Shown here: positions 17,254 to 29,414 of the stretch, piece by piece | Layout: each line of letters begins with the position of its first letter | Numbering within the stretch: position 1 is the stretch's first letter | DNA from: Agromyces terreus | Lineage (GTDB): Bacteria > Actinomycetota > Actinomycetes > Actinomycetales > Microbacteriaceae | DNA: 64,000 nt | Reading direction: 5' to 3' | Assembly (NCBI RefSeq): GCF_009749465.1 | Contig: NZ_WBIS01000001.1 | Coordinates: 124,001 to 188,000 of the forward strand | Position numbers and translations under genes: made by a program | The notes under the pieces: generated by a model | Seen by the model: only the letters and a program-made list of their open reading frames with translations | Databases searched by the model: none | Told to the model about the DNA's origin: nothing

Positions 17254-19842
17254 ATGCGAACTCCCAAACTCTCGCGCCTGCGGCTCGCGGCCGCCGTCGC
17301 CGGGGTCGGTCTGCTCGCGGCGCTGATCCCAGCGACGATCGCGAACGCAGCCGAGGCCTGCGCCCCCGCCTGGAATGCGACGGCCGCCTACTCGGGCGGC
17401 GCCAAGGCGTCGTACCAGGGCGCCAACTACACCGCCAAGTGGTGGACCCAGAACAACGTGCCCGGCACCGAGCAGTGGGGTCCGTGGACGAGCAACGGTT
17501 CGTGCGGCACCACCACCCCGACGCCGACGCCGACCCCCGACCCGACGCCGACGCCGACCCCCGACCCGACGCCGACGCCGACCCCCGACCCCACGCCGAC
17601 GCCGACCCCCGGCACCGACACGGGCACCCCGTGGACGACCAACCCCGACGAGAAGTGCCGCCCCGACGGCCTCTACCAGACGCCCGGCGTGAAGGTGCCG
17701 TACTGCACCGTCTACGACGAGCAGGGCCGTGAGAAGCTGCCCAACGGGCTCGAGCACCGCGTCATCGGCTACTTCACGAACTGGCGCACCGGCGCCAACG
17801 GGCAGCCGCGCTACCTCGCGAGCGACATCCCGTGGAAGCAGCTCAGCCACATCAACTACGCCTTCGCCCACATCGACGGCCAGGGCAAGGTGTCGGTCAA
17901 CCAGACGGTCGCCGGCAACGCATCGACCGACATGACCTGGCCCGGCGTCGCCGGTGCCGAGATGGACCCGTCGCTTCCGTACCAGGGCCACTTCAACCTG
18001 CTCACGAAGTACAAGAAGCAGAACCCGGGCGTCAAGGCGCTCGTGTCGGTCGGCGGCTGGGCCGAGACCGGCGGCTACTTCGACGCCTCCGGCGACCGCG
18101 TCGCCGACGGCGGCTTCTACACGATGACCGAGACGCAGGCCAAGATCGACGCGTTCGCCGACTCGGCGGTCGCGTTCATCCGCACCTACGGCTTCGACGG
18201 CGTCGACATCGACTACGAGTACGCCAACAGCAACGGCAAGGCGGGCAGCCCCGACGACTTCGCCTTCTCGGAGCCGCGTCGCGCCAAGCTGTGGGCGGGC
18301 TACGAGTCGCTCATGAAGACCCTCCGCGAGAAGCTCGACCGCGCGGGCGCGGCCGACGGCGAGCACTACCTGCTCACCGTCGCGGCGCCGGCGTCCGGAT
18401 GGCTGCTGCGCGGCGCCGAGGTCTACCAGGTGACCCCGTACCTCGACTACGTCAACATCATGAGCTACGACCTGCACGGATCGTGGAACGACTACGTGGG
18501 CGGCAACGGCCCGCTGTTCGACGACGGCAAGGACCCCGAGCTGGCGGCCGGCGGCGTCTACGGCGCCTACAACAACATCGGCTACCTCAACACCGACTGG
18601 GCGTACCACTACTTCCGCGGCTCGATGCCGGCCGGGCGCATCAACATCGGCGTGCCGTTCTACACGCGCGGATGGGACGGCGTCCAGGGCGGCACGAACG
18701 GCCTGTACGGCAAGGCGCCGCTGGCCGACCAGACGAAGTGCCCCCCGGGCACCGGTCCGACGCTCGGCGGCACCTCGAAGTGCGGCGCGGGCGCCGTCGG
18801 CATCAACAACCTCTGGCACGACCTCGACAAGACAGGGGCAGAGGTGGGCGCCGGCGCCAACCCGATCTGGCACGTCCTGAACCTGCAGAAGGGCATCGCG
18901 GGCGACTACGCCGCCTCCTACGGCGCCCCGACCACGCTGACCGGGACGTACACCCACCACTTCGACGCGGTCACCAAGACCGAGTGGTGGTGGAACGCCA
19001 CGACGAAGACGTTCCTGTCGGGCGACGCCGACCAGGCGATCACGGCGAAGGCCGACTACATCGCCGACAACGGCATCGGCGGCGCGATGATCTGGGAGCT
19101 CGCGGGCGACTACTCGTACAACGCCCAGAAGGGCCAGTACGAGATGGGGTCAGATCTGGTCGGCATCCTGCACGACAAGCTCGCCGCCTCGCAGCCGTAC
19201 GACGCGTCGAAGGCGAACGTCGCGATGCCGACGAAGGCGATCGACCTGCAGGTCAAGTACTCCGAGTTCGCCCTCGGCGACAACAACTACCCGATCAACC
19301 CCCGGGTGACGTTCGTCAACAACTCCAAGACGGCGATCCCGGCGGGCGCGACCATCACCTTCGACACCGCGACGAGCGACACGGGCGCGATGGGCGAGCA
19401 GAACGGATGGGGCATCACGAAGGTCTCGAGCGACCACACCGGCAGCAACGTCGGCGGTCTCAAGGGCGACTTCCACACGTACACGCTCAAGGTCCCGTCG
19501 GGCGGCATCCCCGCCAACGGAACGGCGTACACGAAGCTGTCGTGGCGACTGCCGATGTCGGAGATGTCCAACCTGCGGGTCAAGATCGGCTCCGAGACGT
19601 ACGCGACGCTGTACGACCTTCCGCGCAACGCGACCGTGGTCGAGCCCGGCGGCGCCGGCGGCGGAACCGGCGGCGGCACGGGCGGCACCGGAACTTGCGA
19701 CGCTGCCGCGTGGAGCGCGACGTCCGTCTACACCGGCGGGCAGCAGGTCTCGTACCAGGGCTCCGAGTACACCGCGAAGTGGTGGACCCAGGGCGACACC
19801 CCCGGCAAGAACGGCGTGTGGGGAGACCCCGCCGCCTGCTGA
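17254..19842 (+). CDS. Secreted GH18 chitinase with CBM5/12 at both ends
   Basis: This 862-residue protein begins with a signal peptide (cut near residue 31-33). Domains in order: CBM5/12 chitin-binding (about 36-84, with YTAKWWTQ), a Pro-Thr-Asp linker (about 86-120), a GH18 barrel (about 168-640), a chitinase C-terminal beta domain (about 665-800), a Gly-Thr linker and a second CBM5/12. The catalytic motif is DGVDIDYEY with Glu322; the tyrosine replaces the usual tryptophan. It should cut beta-1,4 links of chitin outside the cell. The ATG at 17254 follows AGGA. Confidence 0.93.
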   Translation: MRTPKLSRLRLAAAVAGVGLLAALIPATIANAAEACAPAWNATAAYSGGAKASYQGANYTAKWWTQNNVPGTEQWGPWTSNGSCGTTTPTPTPTPDPTPTPTPDPTPTPTPDPTPTPTPGTDTGTPWTTNPDEKCRPDGLYQTPGVKVPYCTVYDEQGREKLPNGLEHRVIGYFTNWRTGANGQPRYLASDIPWKQLSHINYAFAHIDGQGKVSVNQTVAGNASTDMTWPGVAGAEMDPSLPYQGHFNLLTKYKKQNPGVKALVSVGGWAETGGYFDASGDRVADGGFYTMTETQAKIDAFADSAVAFIRTYGFDGVDIDYEYANSNGKAGSPDDFAFSEPRRAKLWAGYESLMKTLREKLDRAGAADGEHYLLTVAAPASGWLLRGAEVYQVTPYLDYVNIMSYDLHGSWNDYVGGNGPLFDDGKDPELAAGGVYGAYNNIGYLNTDWAYHYFRGSMPAGRINIGVPFYTRGWDGVQGGTNGLYGKAPLADQTKCPPGTGPTLGGTSKCGAGAVGINNLWHDLDKTGAEVGAGANPIWHVLNLQKGIAGDYAASYGAPTTLTGTYTHHFDAVTKTEWWWNATTKTFLSGDADQAITAKADYIADNGIGGAMIWELAGDYSYNAQKGQYEMGSDLVGILHDKLAASQPYDASKANVAMPTKAIDLQVKYSEFALGDNNYPINPRVTFVNNSKTAIPAGATITFDTATSDTGAMGEQNGWGITKVSSDHTGSNVGGLKGDFHTYTLKVPSGGIPANGTAYTKLSWRLPMSEMSNLRVKIGSETYATLYDLPRNATVVEPGGAGGGTGGGTGGTGTCDAAAWSATSVYTGGQQVSYQGSEYTAKWWTQGDTPGKNGVWGDPAAC

Positions 19843-19921
19843 TTCCCCGTCCGGTCGTCGGTGCCCCTTCGCCGACGACCGGACGACCCCGGCAGACCCG
19901 GTCCATGCGGGACTGCCAGAC

Positions 19922-19957
19922 CGGAGCCGAGTACGTAGTCCTACGTACTCGGCTCCG
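19922..19957. promoter_or_regulatory. 17-bp perfect palindrome upstream of chitinase 2
   Basis: Arms 19922-19938 (CGGAGCCGAGTACGTAG) and 19941-19957 are exact complements around the centre TC. The core TACGTAGTCCTACGTA matches the palindrome before chitinase 1, including the central TC. It starts 80 bases after the stop of chitinase 1, so it may also terminate that transcript. The shared core argues for a bound protein, most likely the neighbouring LuxR regulator. Confidence 0.65.
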
Positions 19958-20069
19958 TCGCGTCAGCGCCGCGACCATGTGGATCGTGCGGACGACGCAC
20001 CCTGGCATCCGCTCGTACCGTGGCGTCGAGAGCGCGACCTGCGCCCGACCTCCATCGACGAAGGACACC

Positions 20070-21947
<1,878 letters not shown>

Positions 21948-21991
21948 CCCGACTCGGTCAGTGACGGCGTCGTGAGACGCCGAGCAGGAAC

Positions 21992-22029
21992 ACGGATGCC
22001 TCGGAGCGAACCCGCTCCGAGGCATCCGT
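21992..22029. terminator. Bidirectional terminator between chitinase 2 and pstB
   Basis: A 17-bp perfect stem pairs 21992-22008 with 22013-22029 around loop AACC. Both arms contain the abundant word CGGATGCC and its complement. It sits between the stops of the two convergent genes. No strong T-run follows, as is common in GC-rich actinobacteria. Confidence 0.8.
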
Positions 22030-22060
22030 CATGCCGTGCGTCCCCCGACGCGACGGCGGC

Positions 22061-22840
22061 TCAACCGAACCGGCCCGAGACGTAGTCCTCGGTCGCCTTC
22101 ACGGTGGGGTTCGAGAAGATCGTCGTGGTCTGGTCGTACTCGATGAGCTTGCCGGGCTTGCCCGTGCCCGCGATGTTGAAGAACGCGGTCTTGTCGGAGA
22201 CCCGGCTCGCCTGCTGCATGTTGTGCGTCACGATGACGATCGTGTACTGCAGCTTGAGGTCTTCGATGAGGTCCTCGATCGCGAGCGTCGAGATCGGGTC
22301 GAGTGCGGAGCAGGGCTCGTCCATGAGGATGACCTCGGGGGAGACCGCGATCGCGCGGGCGATGCAGAGACGCTGCTGCTGGCCGCCCGAGAGGCCGGAT
22401 CCGGGCCGGTCGAGGCGGTCCTTCACCTCGTTCCAGAGGTTGGCGCCCTGCAGCGAGCGCTCGACCAGGTCGTCGGCGTCGGACTTCGAGATGCGGGCGT
22501 TGTTCAGCTTCACGCCGGCGAGCACGTTCTCTTTGATCGACATCGTCGGGAACGGGTTCGGCCGCTGGAACACCATGCCCACCTGGCGCCGCACGAGCAC
22601 CGGGTCGACGTCGGGGTCGTAGAGGTTGTTGCCGTCGATGAGCACTTCACCCTCGACCCGGGCACCCGGGATCACCTCGTGCATGCGGTTCAGGGTGCGC
22701 AGGAACGTCGACTTGCCGCAGCCCGACGGGCCGATGAAGGCGGTGACGCTGCGGGGCTCGATCTCGAGGGAGACGCCCTCGACGGCGAGGAACTTGCTGT
22801 AGTACACGTTGAGGTCGCGGACCTCGATGCGCTTTGACAC
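22061..22840 (-). CDS. pstB: Phosphate ABC transporter ATPase
   Basis: This 259-residue ATPase powers high-affinity phosphate import. Walker A is GPSGCGKST, the signature [16 protein letters not shown] and Walker [14 protein letters not shown], followed by the switch THNMQQA. The PstB-type ending [11 protein letters not shown] is present. The start is GTG at 22840 with AAGGAAA upstream; the codons before it belong to the spacer. It is the last gene of pstSCAB, 23 bases after pstA. Confidence 0.95.
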   Translation of the reverse strand: MSKRIEVRDLNVYYSKFLAVEGVSLEIEPRSVTAFIGPSGCGKSTFLRTLNRMHEVIPGARVEGEVLIDGNNLYDPDVDPVLVRRQVGMVFQRPNPFPTMSIKENVLAGVKLNNARISKSDADDLVERSLQGANLWNEVKDRLDRPGSGLSGGQQQRLCIARAIAVSPEVILMDEPCSALDPISTLAIEDLIEDLKLQYTIVIVTHNMQQASRVSDKTAFFNIAGTGKPGKLIEYDQTTTIFSNPTVKATEDYVSGRFG

Positions 22841-22863
22841 GGGTTTCCTTACTGGCTCGCGGT

Positions 22864-23958
22864 TCAGCGACCGAACTTGGGGGCGAAGAATCGGGCGATG
22901 AGCCGCGCGATGAGGTTCAGCGCCATGACGATGAGGATCAGGGTGAGCGCACCCGCCCAGGCACGGTCGAGGTACGCCTCGGGCGGGTTGCCCTGGTTGG
23001 CGTACTGCGTGTAGACGAACACCGGCAGCGAGCTCATGCGGCCCTCGAAGAGGTTGTAGTTCATGCTCTGCGTGAAGCCGGCGGCGATGAGGAGCGGTGC
23101 GGTCTCGCCGATGACGCGGGCGATCGAGAGCATGATGCCCGTGGTGATGCCCGCGATCGACGTGGGGAGCACGACCTTCAGGATCGTCAGCCACTTCGGC
23201 ACGCCGAGCGCGTAGGCGGCTTCGCGCAGTTCGTTCGGCACGAGGCGCAGCATCTCCTCGCTCGACCGCACGACCACCGGGATCATGAGCACGGCCAGGG
23301 CGATCGCGCCCGCGATGCCGAGGCGCACGCCAGGGCCGAAGAAGATCGCGAACAGCGCGTACGCGAACAGGCCGGCGACGATCGAGGGGATGCCGGTCAT
23401 GACGTCGACGAGGAACGTGATGCCCTGCGCGAGTCGGCCGCGGCCGTACTCGACGAGGTAGATCGAGGCGAGCAGGCCGATCGGGATCGAGATGATCGCC
23501 GCCGTGCCGGTCATGAGCAGGGTGCCGACGATCGCGTGCAGCGCGCCGCCGCCCTCGCCGGTCACGTTGCGCATCGAGGAGGTGAAGAACTCCACGTCGA
23601 ACCGCGACGCGCCGAGCGTGATGACCGTGATGGCCAGCGAGATCAGCGGGATCATGGCGAGCACGAACGCGGCGGTGACGAGCGCCGTCACGAGCCGGTC
23701 GGTCGCGCGACGGGCGCCCTCGACGAGGCGCGAGAAGATCCAGATCGAGGGGATGTAGAGCAGGCCGCCGACGGCGATGGCTCCACCCCAGTCGAAGCCG
23801 GCTCCTGCCGCGAATCCGACGATCGCGAACAGGGCGGCGGAGACGGCCATCGCGACGCCGAGGATGACCCACGGCGCGGAGGCGGGCAGTCGGCCCGCGG
23901 TGAGGGAGTTCGCGATCGGTGTCGCGGTGCGGGGTTCTTGAGGGGTCGTGACGGTCAT
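22864..23958 (-). CDS. pstA: Phosphate ABC transporter permease PstA
   Basis: This 364-residue membrane protein has an N-terminal extension with two hydrophobic segments and then the permease core. The EAA loop reads [23 protein letters not shown], the contact site for PstB. Six or more helices are visible. The ATG shares one base with the pstC stop (TGATG), so translation is coupled. It imports inorganic phosphate with PstC, PstB and PstS. Confidence 0.93.
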   Translation of the reverse strand: MTVTTPQEPRTATPIANSLTAGRLPASAPWVILGVAMAVSAALFAIVGFAAGAGFDWGGAIAVGGLLYIPSIWIFSRLVEGARRATDRLVTALVTAAFVLAMIPLISLAITVITLGASRFDVEFFTSSMRNVTGEGGGALHAIVGTLLMTGTAAIISIPIGLLASIYLVEYGRGRLAQGITFLVDVMTGIPSIVAGLFAYALFAIFFGPGVRLGIAGAIALAVLMIPVVVRSSEEMLRLVPNELREAAYALGVPKWLTILKVVLPTSIAGITTGIMLSIARVIGETAPLLIAAGFTQSMNYNLFEGRMSSLPVFVYTQYANQGNPPEAYLDRAWAGALTLILIVMALNLIARLIARFFAPKFGR

Positions 23959-24896
23959 CAGTTGGCTCCCGAGAAGTCCTTGCGGCGGCTGACGATCCAG
24001 CGGGCGAACGCGTTGACCGCGAAGGTCACGACGAAGAGGATGAGGCCGGTGGCGATCAGGACGTTGACGTTCAGCCCGTACGCCTCCGGGAAGCTCAGAG
24101 CGATGTTGGCGGCGATCGTCGACGGGTTGACCGAGGTCAGCAGCTGGAAGCTGATCACGCCCGTCGCGGAGAGGACCATGGCGACGGCCATCGTCTCGCC
24201 GAGCGCCCGACCGAGTCCGAGCACCGAGGCGGAGACGATGCCCGAACGGCCGAACGGCAGCACGGCCATGCGGATCATCTCCCAACGGGTGGCGCCGAGT
24301 GCGAGCGCCGCCTCCTCATGCAGCACGGGGGTCTGCAGGAAGACCTCGCGGCAGATGGCGGTCATGATCGGGAGCACCATCACGGCGAGCACGATCGCGG
24401 CCGTGAGGATCGTGCGGCCGGTGCCCGAGACCGGTCCGGCGAAGAGCGGGAACCAACCGAGGTTCTCGACGAGCCAGGAGTAGACCGGCTGCACGGCCGG
24501 GGCGAGCACGCCGATGCCCCACAGGCCGAACACCACCGACGGGACCGCGGCCAGCAGGTCGACGATGTAGCCGAGCACCGACGCCAGCCGGCGAGGGGCG
24601 TAGTGCGAGATGAAGAGGGCGATGCCGATCGAGACGGGGAGGGCCATGAGCAACGCCAGCGCCGCGGCCCAGACGGTGCCGAACAGCAGCGGCCACACGT
24701 AGTCCCAGAAGTTCGTCGTGAGGATCGACGCTTCCTCGCTCGTCGCGAACAGGGCGGGGACGCTCTGCACGATGAGGAAGATGGCGACGGCAGCGAGCGT
24801 GACGAGGATCATCGAGCCGGCGAAGACCGCCGAACCGGAGAAGACCCGATCGCCCGGCCGTTGCTTGGCCTTGATCGTGGTGGCCGCGGAACTCAT
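23958..24896 (-). CDS. pstC: Phosphate ABC transporter permease PstC
   Basis: This 312-residue permease partner of PstA has helices starting near residue 23. The EAA-type loop [26 protein letters not shown] and the family stretch [17 protein letters not shown] are present. The ATG at 24896 ([15 protein letters not shown]) fits the family N-terminus, although the binding site upstream is weak. The gap to pstS is 96 bases, so an mRNA hairpin or processing site may lie there. Same operon as pstA and pstB. Confidence 0.93.
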   Translation of the reverse strand: MSSAATTIKAKQRPGDRVFSGSAVFAGSMILVTLAAVAIFLIVQSVPALFATSEEASILTTNFWDYVWPLLFGTVWAAALALLMALPVSIGIALFISHYAPRRLASVLGYIVDLLAAVPSVVFGLWGIGVLAPAVQPVYSWLVENLGWFPLFAGPVSGTGRTILTAAIVLAVMVLPIMTAICREVFLQTPVLHEEAALALGATRWEMIRMAVLPFGRSGIVSASVLGLGRALGETMAVAMVLSATGVISFQLLTSVNPSTIAANIALSFPEAYGLNVNVLIATGLILFVVTFAVNAFARWIVSRRKDFSGAN

Positions 24897-24992
24897 GTGT
24901 GTCGAAATCCTCGAATCGGGGGATCGGAATCGTAAGAGACATGATCGTGCCCGACCCCGTGCGACGAGCACAGGGGGTCGGGCACGAACCTA

Positions 24993-26087
24993 CTACTTGA
25001 TGGAGTCGATCGCAGCGTTGATCTTCTCGCGCAGCGAGTCCGAGATCGGCGCCGAGCCGGCGTCGGTCGCGGCGGTCGCCTGGCCGTCCTCGCTCGCCGT
25101 GTAGGCGAGGTAGGACTTCAGGAGCTCGACGTTCGCGGCATCGGCGTACTCCTCGCACGCGATGAGGTAGCTGACGAGGACGATCGGGTACACGCCCGTG
25201 TCGTCCGCGTTGCGGTCGAGCTCGATCGCGAGGTCGCCCTCGGTGCGGCCCTCGGCGAACGGCGAGGCGTCGACGACGGCCGACGCGGCCTCGGGGGAGT
25301 ACGGCACGAACTCGTCGCCGACCTTGACCGAGACGATGCCGAGGTCGCCGGCGCGCGAGGCGTCGGCGTAGCCGATGGTGCCCGAGCCGCCCGTGACGGC
25401 GTCGACCACGCCGGAGGTGCCCTGAGCGGCCTCGCCGCCCTCGATCGGCCACTCCTCGACCGAACCGGCGGTCCACACCCCGGGTGCGGCCGCGGCCAGG
25501 TAGTCGGTGAAGTTGCCCGTGGTGCCCGACTTGTCGGAGCGGTGCACGGCCGTGATGGCGAGGTCGGGCAGCGTCGCGTCGGGGTTCGTCGCGACGATGG
25601 CCGGGTCGTTCCAGTTCGTGATGGTGCCCGCGAAGATGCCGGCGATGGTCGCGGCGTCGAGGTCGAGCGAGTCGATGCCGTCGAGGTTGAAGACGACCGC
25701 GATCGGCGAGATGTAGACCGGGAGCTCTACGATGCCCGTGTCGGGGGCGCAGGCGGTGAAGCCGCCCGCGGCGATCTCCTCGTCCTTGAACGCGCGGTCG
25801 GAGCCGGCGTAGTCGCTCGCGCCGGCGAGGAAGGTGTCGCGACCGGCTCCGGAGCCCGAGGGGTCGTAGTCGATGGTGACGTCGGGGTTCGCGGTCTGGA
25901 AGCCGGCGATCCAGGACTGCTGGGCGGTGTCCTGGGAGGATGCGCCCGCGCCGACGAGGTTGCCCGAGAGCGTGGAGGCGGACTCCTCGGGTGCGGCGGC
26001 GCCGCCTTCGTTCGAGGCGCAGGAGCTGAGCGCGAGCGCCGCAGTGACGGCGACGACGGCGGGCACGCCGAAACGCTTGAGGTTCAC
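24993..26087 (-). CDS. pstS: Phosphate-binding lipoprotein PstS
   Basis: This 364-residue lipoprotein binds phosphate outside the membrane. The lipobox LALSSC puts the lipidated cysteine at 23. Ligand-binding motifs include GAGASSQDTAQQSWI near the mature N-terminus, SGSGAGRDTFLAGASDYAGSDR in the first lobe and HRSDKSGTTGNFTDYL in the second. Lengths match actinobacterial PstS. It is the first gene of the operon and is preceded by a PHO box about 97 bases upstream. Confidence 0.94.
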   Translation of the reverse strand: MNLKRFGVPAVVAVTAALALSSCASNEGGAAAPEESASTLSGNLVGAGASSQDTAQQSWIAGFQTANPDVTIDYDPSGSGAGRDTFLAGASDYAGSDRAFKDEEIAAGGFTACAPDTGIVELPVYISPIAVVFNLDGIDSLDLDAATIAGIFAGTITNWNDPAIVATNPDATLPDLAITAVHRSDKSGTTGNFTDYLAAAAPGVWTAGSVEEWPIEGGEAAQGTSGVVDAVTGGSGTIGYADASRAGDLGIVSVKVGDEFVPYSPEAASAVVDASPFAEGRTEGDLAIELDRNADDTGVYPIVLVSYLIACEEYADAANVELLKSYLAYTASEDGQATAATDAGSAPISDSLREKINAAIDSIK

Positions 26088-26183
26088 GTGAGATTCCCTT
26101 CCGGGGATTCGATTGCAGGTTCCGGGCCGGTGCCGACCCGCCTGCGACGCTAATCAGCGCGCCTTACGAGCATGCGCTGAAGT

Positions 26184-26201
26184 GGTGAACGGAAGGTGAA
26201 C
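26184..26201 (-). promoter_or_regulatory. PHO box upstream of pstS
   Basis: On the minus strand GTTCACC occurs twice, at 26201-26195 and 26190-26184, with an 11-base period. Direct repeats of GTTCACC with this period bind PhoP/RegX3-type regulators in actinobacteria. The RegX3 gene is 10 kb away in this window. It lies 97 bases before the pstS start, a usual promoter distance. Confidence 0.75.
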
Positions 26202-26250
26202 GACCGCTGTCCGATGCGGATCCGGGGCCTGCGGCCCGGGATGCCGCCCG

Positions 26251-27192
26251 TCAGACGCGCGGTGCGTGCGTCTCGATCGCGATGATGCCGGAACCCGAGT
26301 TGGTCGCCGAGAGGTGCGCGACGCTGAAGCCGCCCGGCTCCAGCTCCGCGGCATCCGTCACATACGAGCCGAGGGGCGTCGAGGTCGCGAGGGCGACCTC
26401 GCGGACGATCTCGGGAAGCACCGGTCCGTGACTGCAGACCACGGCCGCGCGGCCCGAGCGCACGCGTTTGCCGATGACGCGACGCACGTCGGCGTCGCCG
26501 GTCGTCCAGGCGTCCTGGCTGATGCGGTCGTCGAGCTTGACCTTGACCGCCGTCGCCGCGGAGAGCGGCCGCACGGTCGTCACGCATCGGATCGCCGGGC
26601 TGGACACGATGCGGGTCGGCTGCCACGCGCGGAGGGTCTCGACGAGCGCCGCGGCCTCCTTCACCCCGTGGCCGCTCAGCGGGCGCGCGGCGTCGGCGCC
26701 GTCCCACGAACCGCGCGAGACGGCCTTGCCGTGCCGCAGCAGGATGAGCGGGAAGGTGCTGGTCACGCCCTGGTCGACGAGCGCCGCGAAGTTCTCGAGG
26801 ATCTCGACGTCGGGCTGGTACGACAGGTAGGTGCGGGCCCGCTTGACGGTGACCCACTCGAGCGCCGCGACCTCGCCGTTCGGCTTGAACGTGGAATGCT
26901 GCAGCGCGTGGTCGCTGACCTCGCCGGCCCAGTAGTGCACGACCTTCTCGCGCCCGTTGGGCATGTCGTAGCGGGAGATGCCGATGGGCACCCCGAGGGC
27001 GATCTCGAGCCCGGTCTCCTCGGCGATCTCGCGCACGGCGGTCTGCGGCAGGGACTCGCCGGGGTCGACCTTGCCCTTGGGGATCGTCACGTCGCCGTGC
27101 ACCGTGCGGTGGATGAGCAGCACGTGCATGCGCCCGTCGATGATGCGCCAGCACACCGCTCCCGCCGCGTAGACGGCCGTCTCGGCCTTCAC
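26251..27192 (-). CDS. Nudix hydrolase fused to a histidine phosphatase, MutT1-like
   Basis: This 313-residue protein has an N-terminal Nudix domain with the box [25 protein letters not shown]. The C-terminal histidine phosphatase has ILLRHGKA with the catalytic histidine and a second in [11 protein letters not shown]. Mycobacterium MutT1 has the same fusion and also lies next to ppk; it hydrolyses 8-oxo-dGTP and related diadenosine or diphosphate compounds. The GTG at 27192 overlaps the ppk stop by four bases, so the two genes are coupled. Confidence 0.9.
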   Translation of the reverse strand: MKAETAVYAAGAVCWRIIDGRMHVLLIHRTVHGDVTIPKGKVDPGESLPQTAVREIAEETGLEIALGVPIGISRYDMPNGREKVVHYWAGEVSDHALQHSTFKPNGEVAALEWVTVKRARTYLSYQPDVEILENFAALVDQGVTSTFPLILLRHGKAVSRGSWDGADAARPLSGHGVKEAAALVETLRAWQPTRIVSSPAIRCVTTVRPLSAATAVKVKLDDRISQDAWTTGDADVRRVIGKRVRSGRAAVVCSHGPVLPEIVREVALATSTPLGSYVTDAAELEPGGFSVAHLSATNSGSGIIAIETHAPRV

Positions 27193-29369
27193 CGGCGGTG
27201 TCCGGATCGTGCGCTCCGCTGCCCGATCTCGAGCATGAGCGCGGCCTGGAGGTCGTCGAGCGGCTGCCCGTCCTCGTCGACGGTGTGCCGGGTCCACACG
27301 CCGTCGCCGTCGAGGTGCCAGGAGCTCGTGCGGTCGTCCATCGCCCGGTCGAACAGGGCGGAGACCTCGCTGACGTGCTTCGGATCCACCAGTCGCACGA
27401 GCGCTTCGACGCGGCGATCGAGGTTGCGGTGCATCATGTCGGCCGACCCGATGTGGATCTGCGTGTCGCCGTCGTTCACGAACGCGAAGATGCGCGAGTG
27501 CTCGAGGTAGCGGCCGAGGATGGATCGCACGGTGATGTTCTCGCTCAGCCCCGGCAGTCCGGGGCGCAGGCTGCAGATGCCCCGCACCCACACCTCGACC
27601 TTGACCCCGGCGTTCGACGCTCGGTACAGCGCGTCGATGATGGCCTCGTCGACCATCGAGTTGACCTTGATGCGGATGCCGGCCGGCTTGCCGCGCTCGG
27701 CGTTGCGGACCTCGGCGGCGATGAGCTTCAGGAGGCCTTTGCGCAGGTGGAGCGGGGCCACGAGGAGACGCTTGAACTTCTTCTCGATGGCGTAGCCCGA
27801 GAGCTCGTTGAAGAGCCGGGTGAGGTCTTTCCCGACCTGGTCGTCGGCGGTCAGCAGCCCGAGGTCCTCGTAGATGCGGCTCGTCTTCGGGTTGTAGTTT
27901 CCGGTGCCGATGTGGCTGTAGTGCCGCAGCGTGCCCTTCTCCTGGCGGATCACGAGGGCGAGCTTGCAGTGCGTCTTCAGCCCCACGAGCCCGTAGACGA
28001 CGTGCACGCCGGCCTTCTCGAGCTTGCGCGCCCAGGTGATGTTCGCCTGCTCGTCGAAGCGGGCCTTGATCTCGACGAGCGCGAGCACCTGCTTGCCGGA
28101 CTCCGCCGCGTCGATGAGCGCCTCGACGATCGGGCTGTCGCCGGAGGTCCGGTAGAGGGTCTGCTTGATGGCCAGCACGTCGGGGTCGGCCGCGGCCTGC
28201 TCGAGGAAGGCCTGCACGCTCGTCGCGAAGGACTCGTACGGGTGGTGGAGCAGGACGTCCTGACGGGAGACGGCCTTGAAGATGTCGGCGCGCAGGTTCG
28301 TGTCGGACGGCTGCAGCTGCGAGGCGGTCACCGGCACGTGGGTCGGATAGTGCAGCTCGGGGCGGTCGAGACGGGCGAGGTCGAACAGGCCGCCGAGGTC
28401 GAGCGGGGAGGGCAGGCGGAAGACCTCGTGGTCGGTCACGTCGAGCTCGCGCACGAGCAGCCCGAGGGTGACGTCGTCCATGTCGTCGCTGACCTCGAGG
28501 CGGATGGGCGGGCCGAAGCGCCGTCGCAGCAGCTCCTTCTCGAGCGCCTTGATGAGGTTCTCGGTCTCGTCCTCCTCGATCTCGACGTCTTCGTTGCGCG
28601 TGACGCGGAAGACGTGGTGCGCGAGGATCTCCATGCCGGGGAACAGATCGCCGAGGTGGTTGGCGATGAGGTCCTCGAGCGCGATGTACCGGGCGTCCTC
28701 GATGGGCTCGGTCGGGTCGACGCGCACGAAGCGGGGGAGCATCTGCGGCACCTTGACGCGCGCGAACTCCTGCCGGCCCGTGCGGCTGTTGCGCACCCGG
28801 ACCGAGAGGTTCAGCGAGAGCCCGGAGATGTAGGGGAACGGATGCGCGGGGTCCACCGCGAGCGGCATGAGCACCGGGAAGATCTGGCTCGAGAAGTAGT
28901 CGTGCAGGTGCTCGCGGGCGTCTTCGCCGAGCCCGTCCCAGGCGACGACGCGGATGCCGGCCTCGGCGAGGGCCGGCTTCACGAGCTCCTGGTAGGCGAG
29001 CGAATGGCGCTCCTGGAGCTCGTGCGCCTGACGGGAGATGTCGCTCAGCACGTCGAGCGGCGCGCGGCCGACGTTGGTGGGCACCGCGAGCCCCGTGATG
29101 ATGCGGCGCTTGAGGCCCGCGACGCGCACCATGAAGAACTCGTCGAGGTTCGACGCGAAGATCGCGAGGAAGTTCGCGCGCTCGAGCACGGGGATCTTCG
29201 GATCCTCGGCGAGCTCGAGCACGCGGAGGTTGAACGCGAGCCAGCTGAGCTCGCGATCGAGGTAACGCTCGGCGGGCAGCTCGGGGGCGCCCTCGATGTC
29301 GAACGGTTCGAAGTCGTCGTCGAAATCGCTCAGCGTCGAGCCGTCGTCGAGAGTGCTGTCCACGGTCAT
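27189..29369 (-). CDS. ppk: Polyphosphate kinase 1
   Basis: This 726-residue enzyme makes polyphosphate from ATP and is the phosphate-storage partner of Pst. The N-terminal domain begins with [18 protein letters not shown]. The catalytic part has the autophosphorylated histidine in [14 protein letters not shown] and the second conserved histidine region [15 protein letters not shown]. Length is typical. The MutT1-like gene follows in the same operon. A single GTTCACC lies upstream of the start, too little to call a PHO box. Confidence 0.95.
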   Translation of the reverse strand: MTVDSTLDDGSTLSDFDDDFEPFDIEGAPELPAERYLDRELSWLAFNLRVLELAEDPKIPVLERANFLAIFASNLDEFFMVRVAGLKRRIITGLAVPTNVGRAPLDVLSDISRQAHELQERHSLAYQELVKPALAEAGIRVVAWDGLGEDAREHLHDYFSSQIFPVLMPLAVDPAHPFPYISGLSLNLSVRVRNSRTGRQEFARVKVPQMLPRFVRVDPTEPIEDARYIALEDLIANHLGDLFPGMEILAHHVFRVTRNEDVEIEEDETENLIKALEKELLRRRFGPPIRLEVSDDMDDVTLGLLVRELDVTDHEVFRLPSPLDLGGLFDLARLDRPELHYPTHVPVTASQLQPSDTNLRADIFKAVSRQDVLLHHPYESFATSVQAFLEQAAADPDVLAIKQTLYRTSGDSPIVEALIDAAESGKQVLALVEIKARFDEQANITWARKLEKAGVHVVYGLVGLKTHCKLALVIRQEKGTLRHYSHIGTGNYNPKTSRIYEDLGLLTADDQVGKDLTRLFNELSGYAIEKKFKRLLVAPLHLRKGLLKLIAAEVRNAERGKPAGIRIKVNSMVDEAIIDALYRASNAGVKVEVWVRGICSLRPGLPGLSENITVRSILGRYLEHSRIFAFVNDGDTQIHIGSADMMHRNLDRRVEALVRLVDPKHVSEVSALFDRAMDDRTSSWHLDGDGVWTRHTVDEDGQPLDDLQAALMLEIGQRSARSGHRR

Positions 29370-29414
29370 CCTGACATCATGCCACCCGCGTCGTTTCGCC
29401 CGGTGAACGGGGCG

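Noticed and set aside
17500-17620. Short direct repeats that look like a CRISPR array
   Set aside because: They encode the Pro-Thr-Asp linker of chitinase 1 and have no spacers.
22061-22110. ACGTAGTCCTCGG, close to the chitinase palindrome core
   Set aside because: It lies inside the pstB coding region and has no second arm, so it is a chance match.
22061-23872. A 603-codon open frame on the minus strand covering pstB and more
   Set aside because: The upstream half is an out-of-frame reading of pstA; pstB starts at the GTG at 22840.
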